Assembly: GCA_046260765.1 (NCBI GenBank)
Contig: JBHEOO010000025.1
Coordinates: 1-39,465 of the forward strand
Length of the DNA: 39,465 nt
Direction of reading: 5' to 3'
From: Chromatocurvus sp046260765
GTDB lineage: Bacteria > Pseudomonadota > Gammaproteobacteria > Pseudomonadales > Halieaceae
In this document: positions 16,351 to 25,240 of the stretch, in pieces
Numbering within the stretch: position 1 is the first letter of the stretch
How the letters are laid out: every line of letters starts with the position of its first letter
Made by a program: the position numbers and the translations under genes
The notes under the pieces: generated by a model
Told to the model about the DNA's origin: nothing
Seen by the model: the letters and a program-made list of their open reading frames with translations, nothing else
The model's database searches: none

Positions 16351-17085
16351 TCAACGTGCTGCCGGTGCCGCCACAGAGGCCGTATCTGCTGGACTGGCTG
16401 GCAATTCCCATAACTGCGGTTGACCGGGAATGTCTTCCGCTACAGGCAGTTCCACAGTCAGACCCTGCTTGCCGCCACGTTGCTTCAGTAGCTGGACCTG
16501 GCGGTACGCCGTCATCTGCAGGCGCAGGGCGGCAGGCGCATTCTGTTGACCCGTTTGTGCGGCGCGAAACAAAACTGACAGACTGTTGCGACTGGTGGCG
16601 GCGAGCTGCAGCTTGCGCAGTTCGCTGTAGCGATAGTCGGTACTGCCAAGCCAGCTGAATACTGCGCTGCAGGTGCTGCTACGCAGCGCCTGCTCGGTGC
16701 TCCAGAGCAGATCCTCGCGATTGCGCGGGTGTACCAGCAGCACCTGCCGGGTGTCGATGCCGCGGGCTTCCAGCAGTGGAGCATAGGGAATGAAAGGCGG
16801 AGCAATGAATACCAGCCATTGTTGCTGTTGCGCGCTGAGACTGGCCATAGCGGGGAGGAACAGGCCCATGGCGCCTATGCCCGAGGCGTCGCTGAGCAGT
16901 TCAATGGTGTTGCCAAGGGGCCAGCCATTCCCGCGAAGTGCGGTATCCAGCGTTCTGTAGCCGGTAGACAGATGTTCACGACCGTAGCTGTCGCTATTGG
17001 CCGCGGCGCGGGCGGGGGCAAAATGTTCGGCACGGCCGACCCAGGTGTCCTGGCGGCGCATGACCTGCTCGAGTACGCTGTTCAC
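16351..17085 (-). CDS. imuA: ImuA, RecA-like translesion synthesis accessory protein
   Basis: The 244-residue protein matches ImuA, a RecA/SulA-like partner of ImuB and DnaE2 in damage-induced mutagenesis. Family features are LSTGYRTLDTALRGNGWPLG near residue 50, followed by NTIELLSDASGIGAMGLFLP in the position of a degenerate Walker A region. The blocks WLVFIAPPFIPYAPLLEARG and VLLVHPRNREDLLWSTEQAL are also typical. GTG 17085 is chosen because GAGGAG lies 7 bases upstream; a TTG at 17115 would leave no space between LexA box and start. In most genomes imuA directly precedes imuB; here three genes intervene. The gene is 123 bp downstream of holA and has its own SOS promoter. Confidence 0.88.
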   Translation of the reverse strand: MNSVLEQVMRRQDTWVGRAEHFAPARAAANSDSYGREHLSTGYRTLDTALRGNGWPLGNTIELLSDASGIGAMGLFLPAMASLSAQQQQWLVFIAPPFIPYAPLLEARGIDTRQVLLVHPRNREDLLWSTEQALRSSTCSAVFSWLGSTDYRYSELRKLQLAATSRNSLSVLFRAAQTGQQNAPAALRLQMTAYRQVQLLKQRGGKQGLTVELPVAEDIPGQPQLWELPASPADTASVAAPAAR

Positions 17086-17117
17086 GATGGCTCTCCTCAC
17101 AATGACCGTCTGCAATA

Positions 17118-17137
17118 ACTGTATGGATATACAGTAT
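17118..17137 (-). promoter_or_regulatory. LexA (SOS) box upstream of imuA
   Basis: ACTGTATGGATATACAGTAT contains CTGT-N8-ACAG with the same central bases as the imuB box; these 20 bases recur exactly at 13594-13613. It sits 32 bp upstream of the GTG start, leaving room for a promoter and the GAGGAG site. Confidence 0.92.
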
Positions 17138-17208
17138 AGTCGGTTGTGTAGAAGCGCAAGTTCAATGATTTACCACCTGCCTGAAAAAACGACAGGTGAG
17201 TGGACGCC

Positions 17209-18234
17209 TTACAACACCGGGTGCAGGACGGTACGCCGCGCGATTGCCAGCAGCAGGGTTTCCAGGTGTTGCCACGCGTCCCCCGGACCATAGCCCTTGG
17301 CAGCAGCGTCCGCCTGCAGCCCCAGTTGGAGAATCTGCGACAGGCTGCGACGGTCATGTCGCTCCAGAGCGGCGCCGACTGCTCCCATGCGCGATTTCCA
17401 TACCCGATGTTGCTGCAGGGCCTGCTGAGGCCGCTTGCCCTGCGCGCAGTCCGCTACCAGCGCCTGCAGCAGGCGCAGTTCCCGGGCCAGCACCCACATC
17501 ACAACCGCCAGTTCCACTCCTTCGGCTCGCAGACCCTGCAGCATGCGCAGGGCGCTGCGGGCATCACCTGCGAGGGCAGTGTCCACCATGCTGAATACGC
17601 CAAAGCGCGCACTGCTGAGCACGTTATCGGTGACGCTGTCGATATCGATGCGCTGGTTATCGCCCAGCAGCGCAAGCTTTTCGATCTCCTGCGCCGCCGC
17701 GAGCAGGTTTCCCTCGGTGCGTTCTGCCAGCAGCGCGGCGGCGTCGGCGGTCAGGGTCAGGCCCGCTGCGGACGCGCGCTGTTGCAGCCAGCGCGGCAGC
17801 TCAGCGGGATTCACAGGCCACAGACTGAGCGTTGCCCCTGCGCTGTCGATGGTGCGGAACCACTTGCTGTTGGCGGCGGTGCTGTCCAGCTTGCCGGCGA
17901 CAATCAGGAGGGTGTTATCGGGAGAGGGATTATCGAGGTAGCTGCACAATGCCTTGCTGCCTTCGCTCCCCGGCTTGGCGTCCGGCAGACGCAGTTCCAG
18001 GAGCTGCTGCTGCGAGAACAGCGACAGATTGCTGGCATGCTGCAGCAGTTCCTGCCAGTCGAAACCGCGCCCGGCGTCCATGACAATGCGCTCGCTGCAG
18101 CCGCGCTCGCGAGCAGCGGCGCGGATGCTATCGGCGCACTCCTGCACCAGCAGTGTCTCATCGCCACTCACCAGGTAAACCGGCAGCAGCCGTTTCTGCA
18201 GATCCCCCTTGAGTTTCTCGGGGTAGATACGCAT
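17209..18234 (-). CDS. holA: DNA polymerase III delta subunit
   Basis: HolA is the clamp-loader delta subunit, which opens the beta ring for the replicative polymerase. The 341-residue length is typical. The N-terminal part MRIYPEKLKGDLQKRLLPVY, then LVSGDETLLVQECADSIRAA, is a classic HolA opening. The beta-contacting region follows with SLFSQQQLLELRLPDAKPG. The middle contains RWLQQRASAAGLTLTADAAA and TEGNLLAAAQEIEKLALLG. ATG 18234 is preferred over a longer open frame that runs into lptE. It lies 55 bp after lptE, completing the common leuS-lptE-holA order. Confidence 0.93.
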   Translation of the reverse strand: MRIYPEKLKGDLQKRLLPVYLVSGDETLLVQECADSIRAAARERGCSERIVMDAGRGFDWQELLQHASNLSLFSQQQLLELRLPDAKPGSEGSKALCSYLDNPSPDNTLLIVAGKLDSTAANSKWFRTIDSAGATLSLWPVNPAELPRWLQQRASAAGLTLTADAAALLAERTEGNLLAAAQEIEKLALLGDNQRIDIDSVTDNVLSSARFGVFSMVDTALAGDARSALRMLQGLRAEGVELAVVMWVLARELRLLQALVADCAQGKRPQQALQQHRVWKSRMGAVGAALERHDRRSLSQILQLGLQADAAAKGYGPGDAWQHLETLLLAIARRTVLHPVL

Positions 18235-18289
18235 CAGATTTGCGCCCGCACAGAGACTCTGGGCGCTACCGACCTTACCGCGTGGCCCA

Positions 18290-18805
18290 CTAGCGCTCGC
18301 TGGCGGCGTAGAAGGAAATACGGCGCATGATCTGCTGCGCCAGTTCGGTGCGCATCTCGTTGCGCAGAATGCGGATTTCCTCTGCCTTGCCCACCACATT
18401 GCGCGGATCGTTTTCCATCTGCTTGGTGATGATGGCGTCGTCCGGTGGCAGCAACAGCTTGCCGTCGCTGCCACGAACGGCAAAGTTGGCGCGCAGCGTC
18501 AGCTCGAATTCTGCCGCCCGCGCCTGCGCATTGATGGAAAGATTGCGCTGGGTAAAACGTTCATTGCCCAGCTCAAGTCTGTAGGCCGCCTCGTTGCCGG
18601 GTAGCCAGCGAATGCCGCTGGCCGTAAAGCGCGTGCGCACCACGCGGCTCAGTTCGCTGTTCGGGCTTGGCGTATCCAGGTGCATGGATTGCCAGGCGTC
18701 GGGCAGGGACGATCCGCCTTCGCCGCCGCGCAGCTGGAAGCCGCAGCCGGCCACGGCAATGAGCAACAGGGCAAGCGTGCAGGATGCGAGGTGCCTGAGA
18801 ATCAT
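18290..18805 (-). CDS. lptE: LPS-assembly lipoprotein LptE
   Basis: LptE is the outer-membrane lipoprotein that plugs the LptD barrel and helps insert lipopolysaccharide. The 171-residue precursor has a signal peptide ending in the lipobox VAGC (Cys21), followed by GFQLRGG, the usual start of mature LptE. The body is strand-rich with a C-terminal helix (RNEMRTELAQQIMRRISFYA). It starts 2 bp after the leuS stop and precedes holA, the standard gammaproteobacterial order, so it is surely translated from the leuS transcript. Confidence 0.93.
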   Translation of the reverse strand: MILRHLASCTLALLLIAVAGCGFQLRGGEGGSSLPDAWQSMHLDTPSPNSELSRVVRTRFTASGIRWLPGNEAAYRLELGNERFTQRNLSINAQARAAEFELTLRANFAVRGSDGKLLLPPDDAIITKQMENDPRNVVGKAEEIRILRNEMRTELAQQIMRRISFYAASER

Positions 18806-18807
18806 GT

Positions 18808-21270
18808 TCAGCCCACCACGATATTGACCAGTTTGCCGGGAACAACGATGACCTTGCGCACCGCCTTGTTCTCGATAAAGCGCTGGGCGTTTTCCTGTGC
18901 CAGGGCGGCCGCCTCCGCACCGTCGCGATCGATGTCTGCCGGCACGGACATTTTCGCCCGCACCTTGCCGTTGACCTGAACGACCATCTCGATGCTGTCG
19001 CGCGCGAGTGCCGTTTCATCAACTGTCGGCCAGGCTGCGAACATGGCGTCGCCGTTGCCGCCCATCATGCGCCACAGATGATGGCAGACGTGTGGGACGA
19101 TAGGACACAGCATGCGGATGACCGCATCCAGCGCTTCGCCGATAACGGCGCGGGACTGATCGCTGTCGTCGTTCAGCCTGGTGATATCGTTGCACAGCTC
19201 CATGATGGCCGCGATGGCGGTGTTGAAGGTCAGTCGCCGGCCGTAATCGTCGCTGACCTTGGCAATGGTGGCGTGAGTCTTGCGGCGCAGATCGCGCTGC
19301 GCGTCATTCAGGGTCGCCACGTCCAGAGGCGGTATTGCTGCGCCACCGTCAACATGCGCGGTGACCAGCCGCCACAGGCGCTTGAGAAAGCGGTTGGCGC
19401 CCTCGACGGCGGAATCCGACCATTCAAGAGATTGCTCCGGAGGTGCTGCAAACATGCTGAACAGGCGCACGGTGTCGGCACCGTAGGCGTCGATGAGGGC
19501 TTGTGGGTCAACGGTATTGCCCTTGGACTTGGACATCTTGGCGCCATCTTTCAGTACCATACCCTGGGTGAGCAGTCGCGTGAACGGTTCACTGGAGGTG
19601 ATCAGGCCCTCGTCGCGCATCAGCTTGTGGAAAAAACGCGCGTAAAGAAGGTGCAGAATGGCGTGTTCGATGCCGCCGACATACTGATCCACCGGCAGCC
19701 AGTAGTTGGCGCGTTCGCTGTCCAGCATGCCGTCTTCGTAGTCGGGACAGGTGAAGCGGGCGTAGTACCAGGACGATTCCATGAAGGTGTCGAAAGTATC
19801 GGTCTCGCGCTCGCAGGCGACGCCATCGAGATCAAACTGACGCCACTGCGGATCCGTCTTCAGAGGCGAGGAAACGCCGTCCATCACCACGTCTTCCGGC
19901 AGCAGGGCGGGCAGGCGACTTTCGGGGATGGGAATTTCGCCACCACCCGGCAGGTTCAGCATGGGAATCGGTGCGCCCCAGTAGCGCTGGCGGGAGACGC
20001 CCCAGTCGCGCAGCCGGTACTGGGTGGTGACTTCGCCGGCGCCGCGCGCTTCCAGGGCGGCGGCAATGGCGTCAAAGGCGGCTTCGAACTCAAGGCCATC
20101 AAACTTGCCGGAGTTAATGAGCCGCCCGCGACCGATGTAGCTCTCTTTTGAGATATCGGGTGCATTACCCTCGCCGTCGCTGACCACGACACGCAATGGC
20201 AGGCCGTAGCGCGTGGCGAACTCCCAGTCGCGCTGGTCGTGGGCTGGCACCGCCATGATGGCGCCCGAGCCGTAGTCCATGAGGACATAGTTGGCCAGCC
20301 ACACCGGCAGCGGGTCGCCGGTGAGTGGATGCAGGGCCCTCAGGCCGGTATCCATGCCGCGCTTCTCCTGCTGCGCGAGATCGGCCTCGGCGACTGATCC
20401 GTGGCGACATTCATCAATGAAGGCCGAGAGTTCGGGCTTGTTCTCGGCCACCGCCAGTGACACCGGGTGGGTGGCTGCCAGGCTGAGGTAGGTGGCGCCC
20501 ATCAGGGTATCCGGGCGCGTCGTATAAACCTCGAGGCTCTCGACGCCGGCCACGGGGGATTCCAGGTCAAACCGCAGGTTGGCTCCGCGGCTCTTGCCGA
20601 TCCAGTTGCGCTGCATGGTGCGCACCTGCTCGGGCCAGTGTTCGAGCTTGTCCAGGTCGTCGAGCAATTCTTCGGCGTAGGCGGTAATGCGGATAAACCA
20701 CTGCGGAATATCGCGTCGCTCGATGGGCGCGCCCGAGCGCCAGCCGCAGCCATCGATAACCTGTTCGTTGGCCAGCACGGTCTGGTCGACCGGATCCCAG
20801 TTCACTGTCGACATCTTCTTGTAGACCAGGCCCTTTTCATACAGCCGCGTGAAAAACCACTGCTCCCAGCGATAGTACTCCGGCCGACAGGTGGCGATTT
20901 CCCGCGACCAGTCAAAGCTGAAGCCGAGTGCCTGCAGCTGGCGCCGCATGTCGTCGATATTGGCGTAGGTCCATGTCGCCGGGGCCGTCTTGTTGGCGAT
21001 GGCGGCATTTTCGGCAGGCAGCCCGAAGGCGTCCCAGCCCATAGGGTGCAGGACGTTCTTGCCCAGCATGCGCTGATAGCGCGCGATGACGTCCGAGATG
21101 GTGTAGTTGCGCACATGCCCCATATGCAGCTTACCGCTGGGGTAGGGGAACATGGACAGGCAGTAGAATTTTTCGCGTGTGAAGTCGTCGCTGGCGGCGA
21201 AGCTCGCGTGCTCCTGCCAGAAGGCCTGCGCTTCGCGCTCAAGATTCTGGGGATCGTATTGCTCTTGCAT
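18808..21270 (-). CDS. leuS: Leucyl-tRNA synthetase
   Basis: This cytoplasmic class I aminoacyl-tRNA synthetase charges tRNA-Leu. The 820-residue protein has the HIGH-type box HMGH at residues 49-52 (FPYPSGKLHMGHVRNY), a CP1 editing domain that includes TTRPDTLMGATYLSLAATHP, and the KMSKS loop (DGAKMSKSKGNTVDP) near residue 576. The anticodon-binding and C-terminal VNGKVRAKMSVP domains are complete. ATG 21270 (MQEQYDPQ) matches family N-termini; an in-frame GTG at 21282 is possible, and neither has a clear ribosome binding site. It is separated from lnt by 73 bp and is followed at 2 bp by lptE. Confidence 0.96.
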   Translation of the reverse strand: MQEQYDPQNLEREAQAFWQEHASFAASDDFTREKFYCLSMFPYPSGKLHMGHVRNYTISDVIARYQRMLGKNVLHPMGWDAFGLPAENAAIANKTAPATWTYANIDDMRRQLQALGFSFDWSREIATCRPEYYRWEQWFFTRLYEKGLVYKKMSTVNWDPVDQTVLANEQVIDGCGWRSGAPIERRDIPQWFIRITAYAEELLDDLDKLEHWPEQVRTMQRNWIGKSRGANLRFDLESPVAGVESLEVYTTRPDTLMGATYLSLAATHPVSLAVAENKPELSAFIDECRHGSVAEADLAQQEKRGMDTGLRALHPLTGDPLPVWLANYVLMDYGSGAIMAVPAHDQRDWEFATRYGLPLRVVVSDGEGNAPDISKESYIGRGRLINSGKFDGLEFEAAFDAIAAALEARGAGEVTTQYRLRDWGVSRQRYWGAPIPMLNLPGGGEIPIPESRLPALLPEDVVMDGVSSPLKTDPQWRQFDLDGVACERETDTFDTFMESSWYYARFTCPDYEDGMLDSERANYWLPVDQYVGGIEHAILHLLYARFFHKLMRDEGLITSSEPFTRLLTQGMVLKDGAKMSKSKGNTVDPQALIDAYGADTVRLFSMFAAPPEQSLEWSDSAVEGANRFLKRLWRLVTAHVDGGAAIPPLDVATLNDAQRDLRRKTHATIAKVSDDYGRRLTFNTAIAAIMELCNDITRLNDDSDQSRAVIGEALDAVIRMLCPIVPHVCHHLWRMMGGNGDAMFAAWPTVDETALARDSIEMVVQVNGKVRAKMSVPADIDRDGAEAAALAQENAQRFIENKAVRKVIVVPGKLVNIVVG

Positions 21271-21343
21271 GCTATAGGTCACTAAAAAGCGGGGATGTTA
21301 TCACCAAAGCGCAGGGGTCGCGATCATTCGCCCGCTTCCCGCG

Positions 21344-22822
21344 CTATCGACTGTCGCGCCAGAGGGTGAGATACGCGAGCGTCATCAGGGTCAGCAGAAG
21401 CAGGCATGCAAAAATTACAGGCATGGGGCCGAAGCTGGTAAACGGCGTGTGCCCCAGCATGACCTCCGCAGTACCAGTCAGCGTGGTTTCGACAAACTGC
21501 TCGGTCTGCGCCGTAATCTTGCCGCGGTGATCGATGATCGCCGACACGCCGTTGTTGGTGCCGCGCAGCAGGTAGCGGCCATTCTCCAAAGCCCGCATGC
21601 GCGCCATCTGCAGGTGCTGGAGGGGCCCGATAGAGGCGCCAAACCAGGTGTCATTGCTCACGGTAACAAGTAGCTCCGCCTGCCGCGCTGCCCGGGCCAC
21701 GAGGTCGGGATAAACGATCTCGTAGCAGATATAGGGCGCAACGCGGTGGCTGCCCGCGCGCAGGGGAGGCTGGTCGGGTGGTCCACTGCTGAAGCTGGAC
21801 ATCGGCATGTCGAAGAAGTCGATCACCCCACGCAGCCAGTCCTCCAGGGGGACATACTCCCCGAAAGGCACCAGACGCTGCTTGTGGTACATACCCTCGC
21901 CGAGACCGACGGCGACAATGCTGTTGCGGTAGGCGCCTGCAGCATCGCGGGAAGGGACGCCCGTGATCAGCGTGGAGTCGGTGAGATTGGCGCGGCGGGC
22001 CATCGGGTCGAGGAAGTCGCGGGCATTGTCGTAAATGCGGGGGATTGCCGATTCCGGCCACAGAATAATGTCCTTGCCGAACAGCGGTATGACGGCGCGC
22101 TCGTACTGCTGCAAAATCGTGTCGTAATAGCGCCGGTCCCACTTCAGCTCCTGCGGTATGTTGGGCTGGTACAGCGCCACGCTGAGGGGCGCCTCGCTCG
22201 CGGGCACGACCCACTCGATAGGGCGCAGGACCAGCCCGCCGATCCATATCGTCACCACGATGCCGGTATAGGTGACGAGTGATGCAGGTCCCCGGCTGCG
22301 CCAGGCCAGGAACAGGCAGCTCGCGGTGAGTGCGGTGAAAAAGCTCAGTCCGTAGACGCCGGCAATCGGTGCCCAGCCGGCGATCCAGGTATCGATATGG
22401 GCGTAACCGAGATACAGCCAGGGAAAGCCGGTCAGCAGCCAGCTGCGCAACCACTCGAACAGGACCCAGAGCGCGGGAAAGCCAATCAGCATTCCGCCGG
22501 GTAAACCGCGCACCCAGCGCACATAGACACCCGCGAAAATGGCGGGTAACAGTGCGAGCCCGGCGCAGAACAGGGCGGTGAGTAAGGTCGCCAACCCAGT
22601 ACTGGCCTGTCCATAAACGTGGATGCTGACGTAGACCCAGGACGCGCCGGTTCCGAACAGCCCGAGCCCGAACAGCCAGCCGCGCCAGATGGCGGCTCCT
22701 GTGCTGCAGGTACACAGGAAGTAGCCGAACAGGGCGCAACCGGCAATGCCCGCGGGCCACAGTCCGAAAGGTGCGAAGGATAGCGTCAGCAGCGCCCCGG
22801 CGAGGGGCATCAGCAACAGCAA
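21344..22822 (-). CDS. lnt: Apolipoprotein N-acyltransferase
   Basis: Lnt adds the third acyl chain to lipoproteins at the periplasmic face of the inner membrane. The 492-residue protein has about six N-terminal transmembrane helices, then a nitrilase-like domain with the Glu-Lys-Cys triad: Glu in ILWPESAIPR (about residue 254), Lys in YHKQRLVPFGEYVP (about 312) and Cys in PYICYEIVYPD (about 364). NDTWFG follows, and a final helix closes the chain. The start is taken as TTG 22822, because AAGGA, overlapping the corC end, lies 9 bases upstream; ATG 22810 is an alternative. The gene begins 5 bp after the corC stop. Confidence 0.94.
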   Translation of the reverse strand: MLLLMPLAGALLTLSFAPFGLWPAGIAGCALFGYFLCTCSTGAAIWRGWLFGLGLFGTGASWVYVSIHVYGQASTGLATLLTALFCAGLALLPAIFAGVYVRWVRGLPGGMLIGFPALWVLFEWLRSWLLTGFPWLYLGYAHIDTWIAGWAPIAGVYGLSFFTALTASCLFLAWRSRGPASLVTYTGIVVTIWIGGLVLRPIEWVVPASEAPLSVALYQPNIPQELKWDRRYYDTILQQYERAVIPLFGKDIILWPESAIPRIYDNARDFLDPMARRANLTDSTLITGVPSRDAAGAYRNSIVAVGLGEGMYHKQRLVPFGEYVPLEDWLRGVIDFFDMPMSSFSSGPPDQPPLRAGSHRVAPYICYEIVYPDLVARAARQAELLVTVSNDTWFGASIGPLQHLQMARMRALENGRYLLRGTNNGVSAIIDHRGKITAQTEQFVETTLTGTAEVMLGHTPFTSFGPMPVIFACLLLLTLMTLAYLTLWRDSR

Positions 22823-22827
22823 GGCAT

Positions 22828-23673
22828 TTAATCCTTAATGGGACGCATGCGCAGGCTGTGAATCTTGCGCTGGTCGGCGTTGATGATCTTGAATTCGAAA
22901 TCGTCAATGCGCGTGGTTTCGTTGCGGGCGGGCATGTGCCCGAAGGCGTGAATCACGAGGCCGCCGATGGTGTCGAATTCCTCGTCGCTGAAGTCGGTCT
23001 TGAAGTGGTCATTGAAGTCTTCGATGGGCGTCAGGGCCTTGATGAAGAACTCGTCGTCGCCGATGCGACGGATATGCTGGTCTTCCTCGATATCGGTCTC
23101 ATCTTCGATTTCGCCGACAATCTCCTCGAGCACATCTTCGATAGTGACCAACCCCGCCACGCCGCCATACTCGTCGATGACGATGGCCATGTGGTTGCGG
23201 TTCTCTCGAAATTCACGCAGCAGCACGTTAAGGCGCTTGCTCTCCGGAACAACCACGGTCTGGCGCAGCAGGTCGCGGATGTCAAAATCTGTATTATCCT
23301 TCTTCAATATCTGCGGGAGCAGATCCTTTGCCAGCAGAATACCGAGGATGTCATCCGGGTTGTCGCCGATCACCGGGTAGCGCGAATGCGCCGAGCGGAT
23401 AATCTGCGGCAGGATCTCTTCCAGCGTTGACTCCGACTTGATGACCACCATCTGCGCCCGGGGGATCATGATGTCCCTGGCCTGCATGTCGGCGACCTGC
23501 ATGGCACCCTGGATAATGCTGCGGGCGTCCTCGTCAATAACTTCGTTATCCGCAGCGACGCTCAGGACGTCTTCCAGATCCTTGCGGCTGCGGGGTTCCG
23601 AAGAGAACAGCTGTCCGATCTTGCTGAGCCAGGAACGCTCGTCCTGATCCTGGTTATTGCGCTCGTCACTCAC
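22828..23673 (-). CDS. corC: CorC/HlyC-family CBS-domain protein
   Basis: The 281-residue cytoplasmic protein belongs to the YbeX/CorC group, linked to Mg2+/Co2+ efflux and, more recently, to ribosome maturation. After an acidic, charged N-terminus come paired CBS domains (about residues 65-190; MQVADMQARDIMIPRAQM, NPDDILGILLAKDLLPQI, DEYGGVAGLVTIEDVLEEIV) and a C-terminal CorC/HlyC domain with DTIGGLVIHAFGHMP. No DUF21 membrane domain is present. GTG 23673 overlaps the ybeY stop in a 4-bp GTGA, showing translational coupling. It lies upstream of lnt in the conserved cluster. Confidence 0.93.
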   Translation of the reverse strand: MSDERNNQDQDERSWLSKIGQLFSSEPRSRKDLEDVLSVAADNEVIDEDARSIIQGAMQVADMQARDIMIPRAQMVVIKSESTLEEILPQIIRSAHSRYPVIGDNPDDILGILLAKDLLPQILKKDNTDFDIRDLLRQTVVVPESKRLNVLLREFRENRNHMAIVIDEYGGVAGLVTIEDVLEEIVGEIEDETDIEEDQHIRRIGDDEFFIKALTPIEDFNDHFKTDFSDEEFDTIGGLVIHAFGHMPARNETTRIDDFEFKIINADQRKIHSLRMRPIKD

Positions 23674-24152
23674 GACGCGACACGCTCCTTTTCAATGGTA
23701 ACTGTATAGGGGCAGGGCAATCCGAGCACATCGAGAATACGCGTCTCCAGCGCCTCCATGATCTCGGCGTCTGCCGCTTCAATATGATCGTAGCCCAGCA
23801 GATGCAGGCAGCCGTGGACTGCCATGTGCGCCCAGTGATTGAGTGCCGGCTTGCCCTGCTCGCTGGCCTCGCGCAGGACCACGGGGGCGCAAATCACGAT
23901 ATCGCCGAGCAAGGGCAGTTCGAGACCTGGCGGCAGGTCGGCGGGAAAGGACAGGACGTTGGTGGCGCCGTCGCGCTGGCGGTAGCGGCTGTTCAGCGCG
24001 GCCATTTCGGCCTCGTCAGTCAGGCGCAGGGATATCTCGGCCACGCGGGTATAGCCCGCTTCTGTGAGGGTGCAGTCCAGCCAGCGGCGTAACTCGGATT
24101 CCTCCGGCGCCGGGTCGGAGCAGGCCGTCTGTACGTCCAGCGTGAGGGTCAT
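23670..24152 (-). CDS. ybeY: Endoribonuclease YbeY (16S rRNA maturation)
   Basis: YbeY is a single-strand metallo-endoribonuclease needed for 16S rRNA 3'-end processing and late ribosome quality control. The 160-residue protein shows the zinc motif HGCLHLLGYDH with His113, His117 and His123, preceded by HWAHMAV. The DGATNVLSFP block is characteristic. ATG 24152 overlaps the phoH stop in a 4-bp ATGA, and its own stop overlaps the corC start, so the three genes are translated as a coupled set. Confidence 0.95.
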   Translation of the reverse strand: MTLTLDVQTACSDPAPEESELRRWLDCTLTEAGYTRVAEISLRLTDEAEMAALNSRYRQRDGATNVLSFPADLPPGLELPLLGDIVICAPVVLREASEQGKPALNHWAHMAVHGCLHLLGYDHIEAADAEIMEALETRILDVLGLPCPYTVTIEKERVAS

Positions 24153-25177
24153 CGGCGGGTATTGTCGATCGCCGTGGTGCGGGCATCGTGACTGTCGTAG
24201 GCTTCAACCACGCGCTGCACCAGCGGATGACGGACAACGTCCTTATTGGCGAAATAGGTGAAACCAATGCCCTCGACATCCTCGAGGATGTTCGCCGCGT
24301 GGGTCAGACCCGACTGTGAGCCACGGGGCAGGTCGATCTGGGTGGCATCGCCGGTGATAACGGCGGTAGAGCCGAAGCCGATGCGGGTCAGGAACATCTT
24401 CATTTGTTCCCGCGTGGTGTTCTGCGCTTCGTCAAGAATAATGAAGGCATTGTTCAGTGTGCGACCGCGCATGAATGCCAGCGGAGCCACCTCGATAATG
24501 CTGCGCTCGATGTACTTGTTGACGGTCTCAAAACCGAGCATCTCGTAAAGGGCGTCGTACAGCGGCCGCAGGTAGGGATCAATTTTCTGGCTCAGGTCGC
24601 CGGGCAGAAAGCCGAGCTTTTCACCGGCCTCCACCGCTGGGCGCACCAGCAGAATGCGGCGCACTTTTTCTTCCAGCAGTGCCTCTACCGCGCAGGCCAC
24701 CGCGAGGTAAGTCTTGCCGGTGCCGGCAGGGCCGATGCCGAAATTGATATCCGTGTTCTTGATCGCACGCACGTAGCCCTGCTGGTTGCGGCCGCGGGGC
24801 TTGACTGATGCACGTCGTGTGCGGATGACCTGAATTGCCTCTACCGAGGATGATTGCCCACCCTGGGATTCATCGTCCTGCGCGTCGATTCCGGCATGCT
24901 GCAGCTGCAGATGCAGGGATTCAGGGCTCAGACCGACGCCCTGGCAGACCTCGCTGTAGACATGCTGCAGCAGGTCGGCACAGGATTGAACGGCGTCGGG
25001 GCTTCCCGTGAGCACGAAAAGGTTGCCGCGCGCCGCTATGGAGACGCGCAAACGTGCTTCTATCTGCCGCAAATGCGCGTCGAACTGGCCGCAAAGTACG
25101 GCCAGGCAAGTCGCGTCATTCGGTTCCAGGGTGAGGTTTTGCTGAACGGATTCAGTCTGTGGGGTTTCTGTAGTCAA
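24149..25177 (-). CDS. ybeZ: PhoH-like ATPase YbeZ
   Basis: The 342-residue cytoplasmic P-loop ATPase of the PhoH family acts with YbeY in RNA metabolism. Walker A GPAGTGKT is at residues 149-156, Walker B is IILDEAQNTT, and NFGIGPAGTGKTYLAVACAV and ITGDATQIDLPRGSQSGL are typical. The N-terminal 110 residues resemble a KH-like RNA-binding module. The start appears to be TTG 25177; no ATG or GTG lies near it in frame, and the SD-like GGA is weak and close. It follows miaB by 63 bp and overlaps ybeY by 4 bp. Confidence 0.93.
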   Translation of the reverse strand: MTTETPQTESVQQNLTLEPNDATCLAVLCGQFDAHLRQIEARLRVSIAARGNLFVLTGSPDAVQSCADLLQHVYSEVCQGVGLSPESLHLQLQHAGIDAQDDESQGGQSSSVEAIQVIRTRRASVKPRGRNQQGYVRAIKNTDINFGIGPAGTGKTYLAVACAVEALLEEKVRRILLVRPAVEAGEKLGFLPGDLSQKIDPYLRPLYDALYEMLGFETVNKYIERSIIEVAPLAFMRGRTLNNAFIILDEAQNTTREQMKMFLTRIGFGSTAVITGDATQIDLPRGSQSGLTHAANILEDVEGIGFTYFANKDVVRHPLVQRVVEAYDSHDARTTAIDNTRR

Positions 25178-25240
25178 AATGTCCAGGCGTGATCGCCCTC
25201 GCTGAATGGAATTTAAAGAATATACGGGATTCCCGCACAG

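Noticed and set aside
17174..17198. CACCTG/CAGGTG hairpin after holA as a terminator
   Set aside because: Only a 6-bp stem with a 13-base loop; the A/T run lies in the loop and not after the stem.
19078..20151. 357-codon open frame antisense to leuS
   Set aside because: Shadow of leuS, whose sense product is full length with HMGH and KMSKS motifs.
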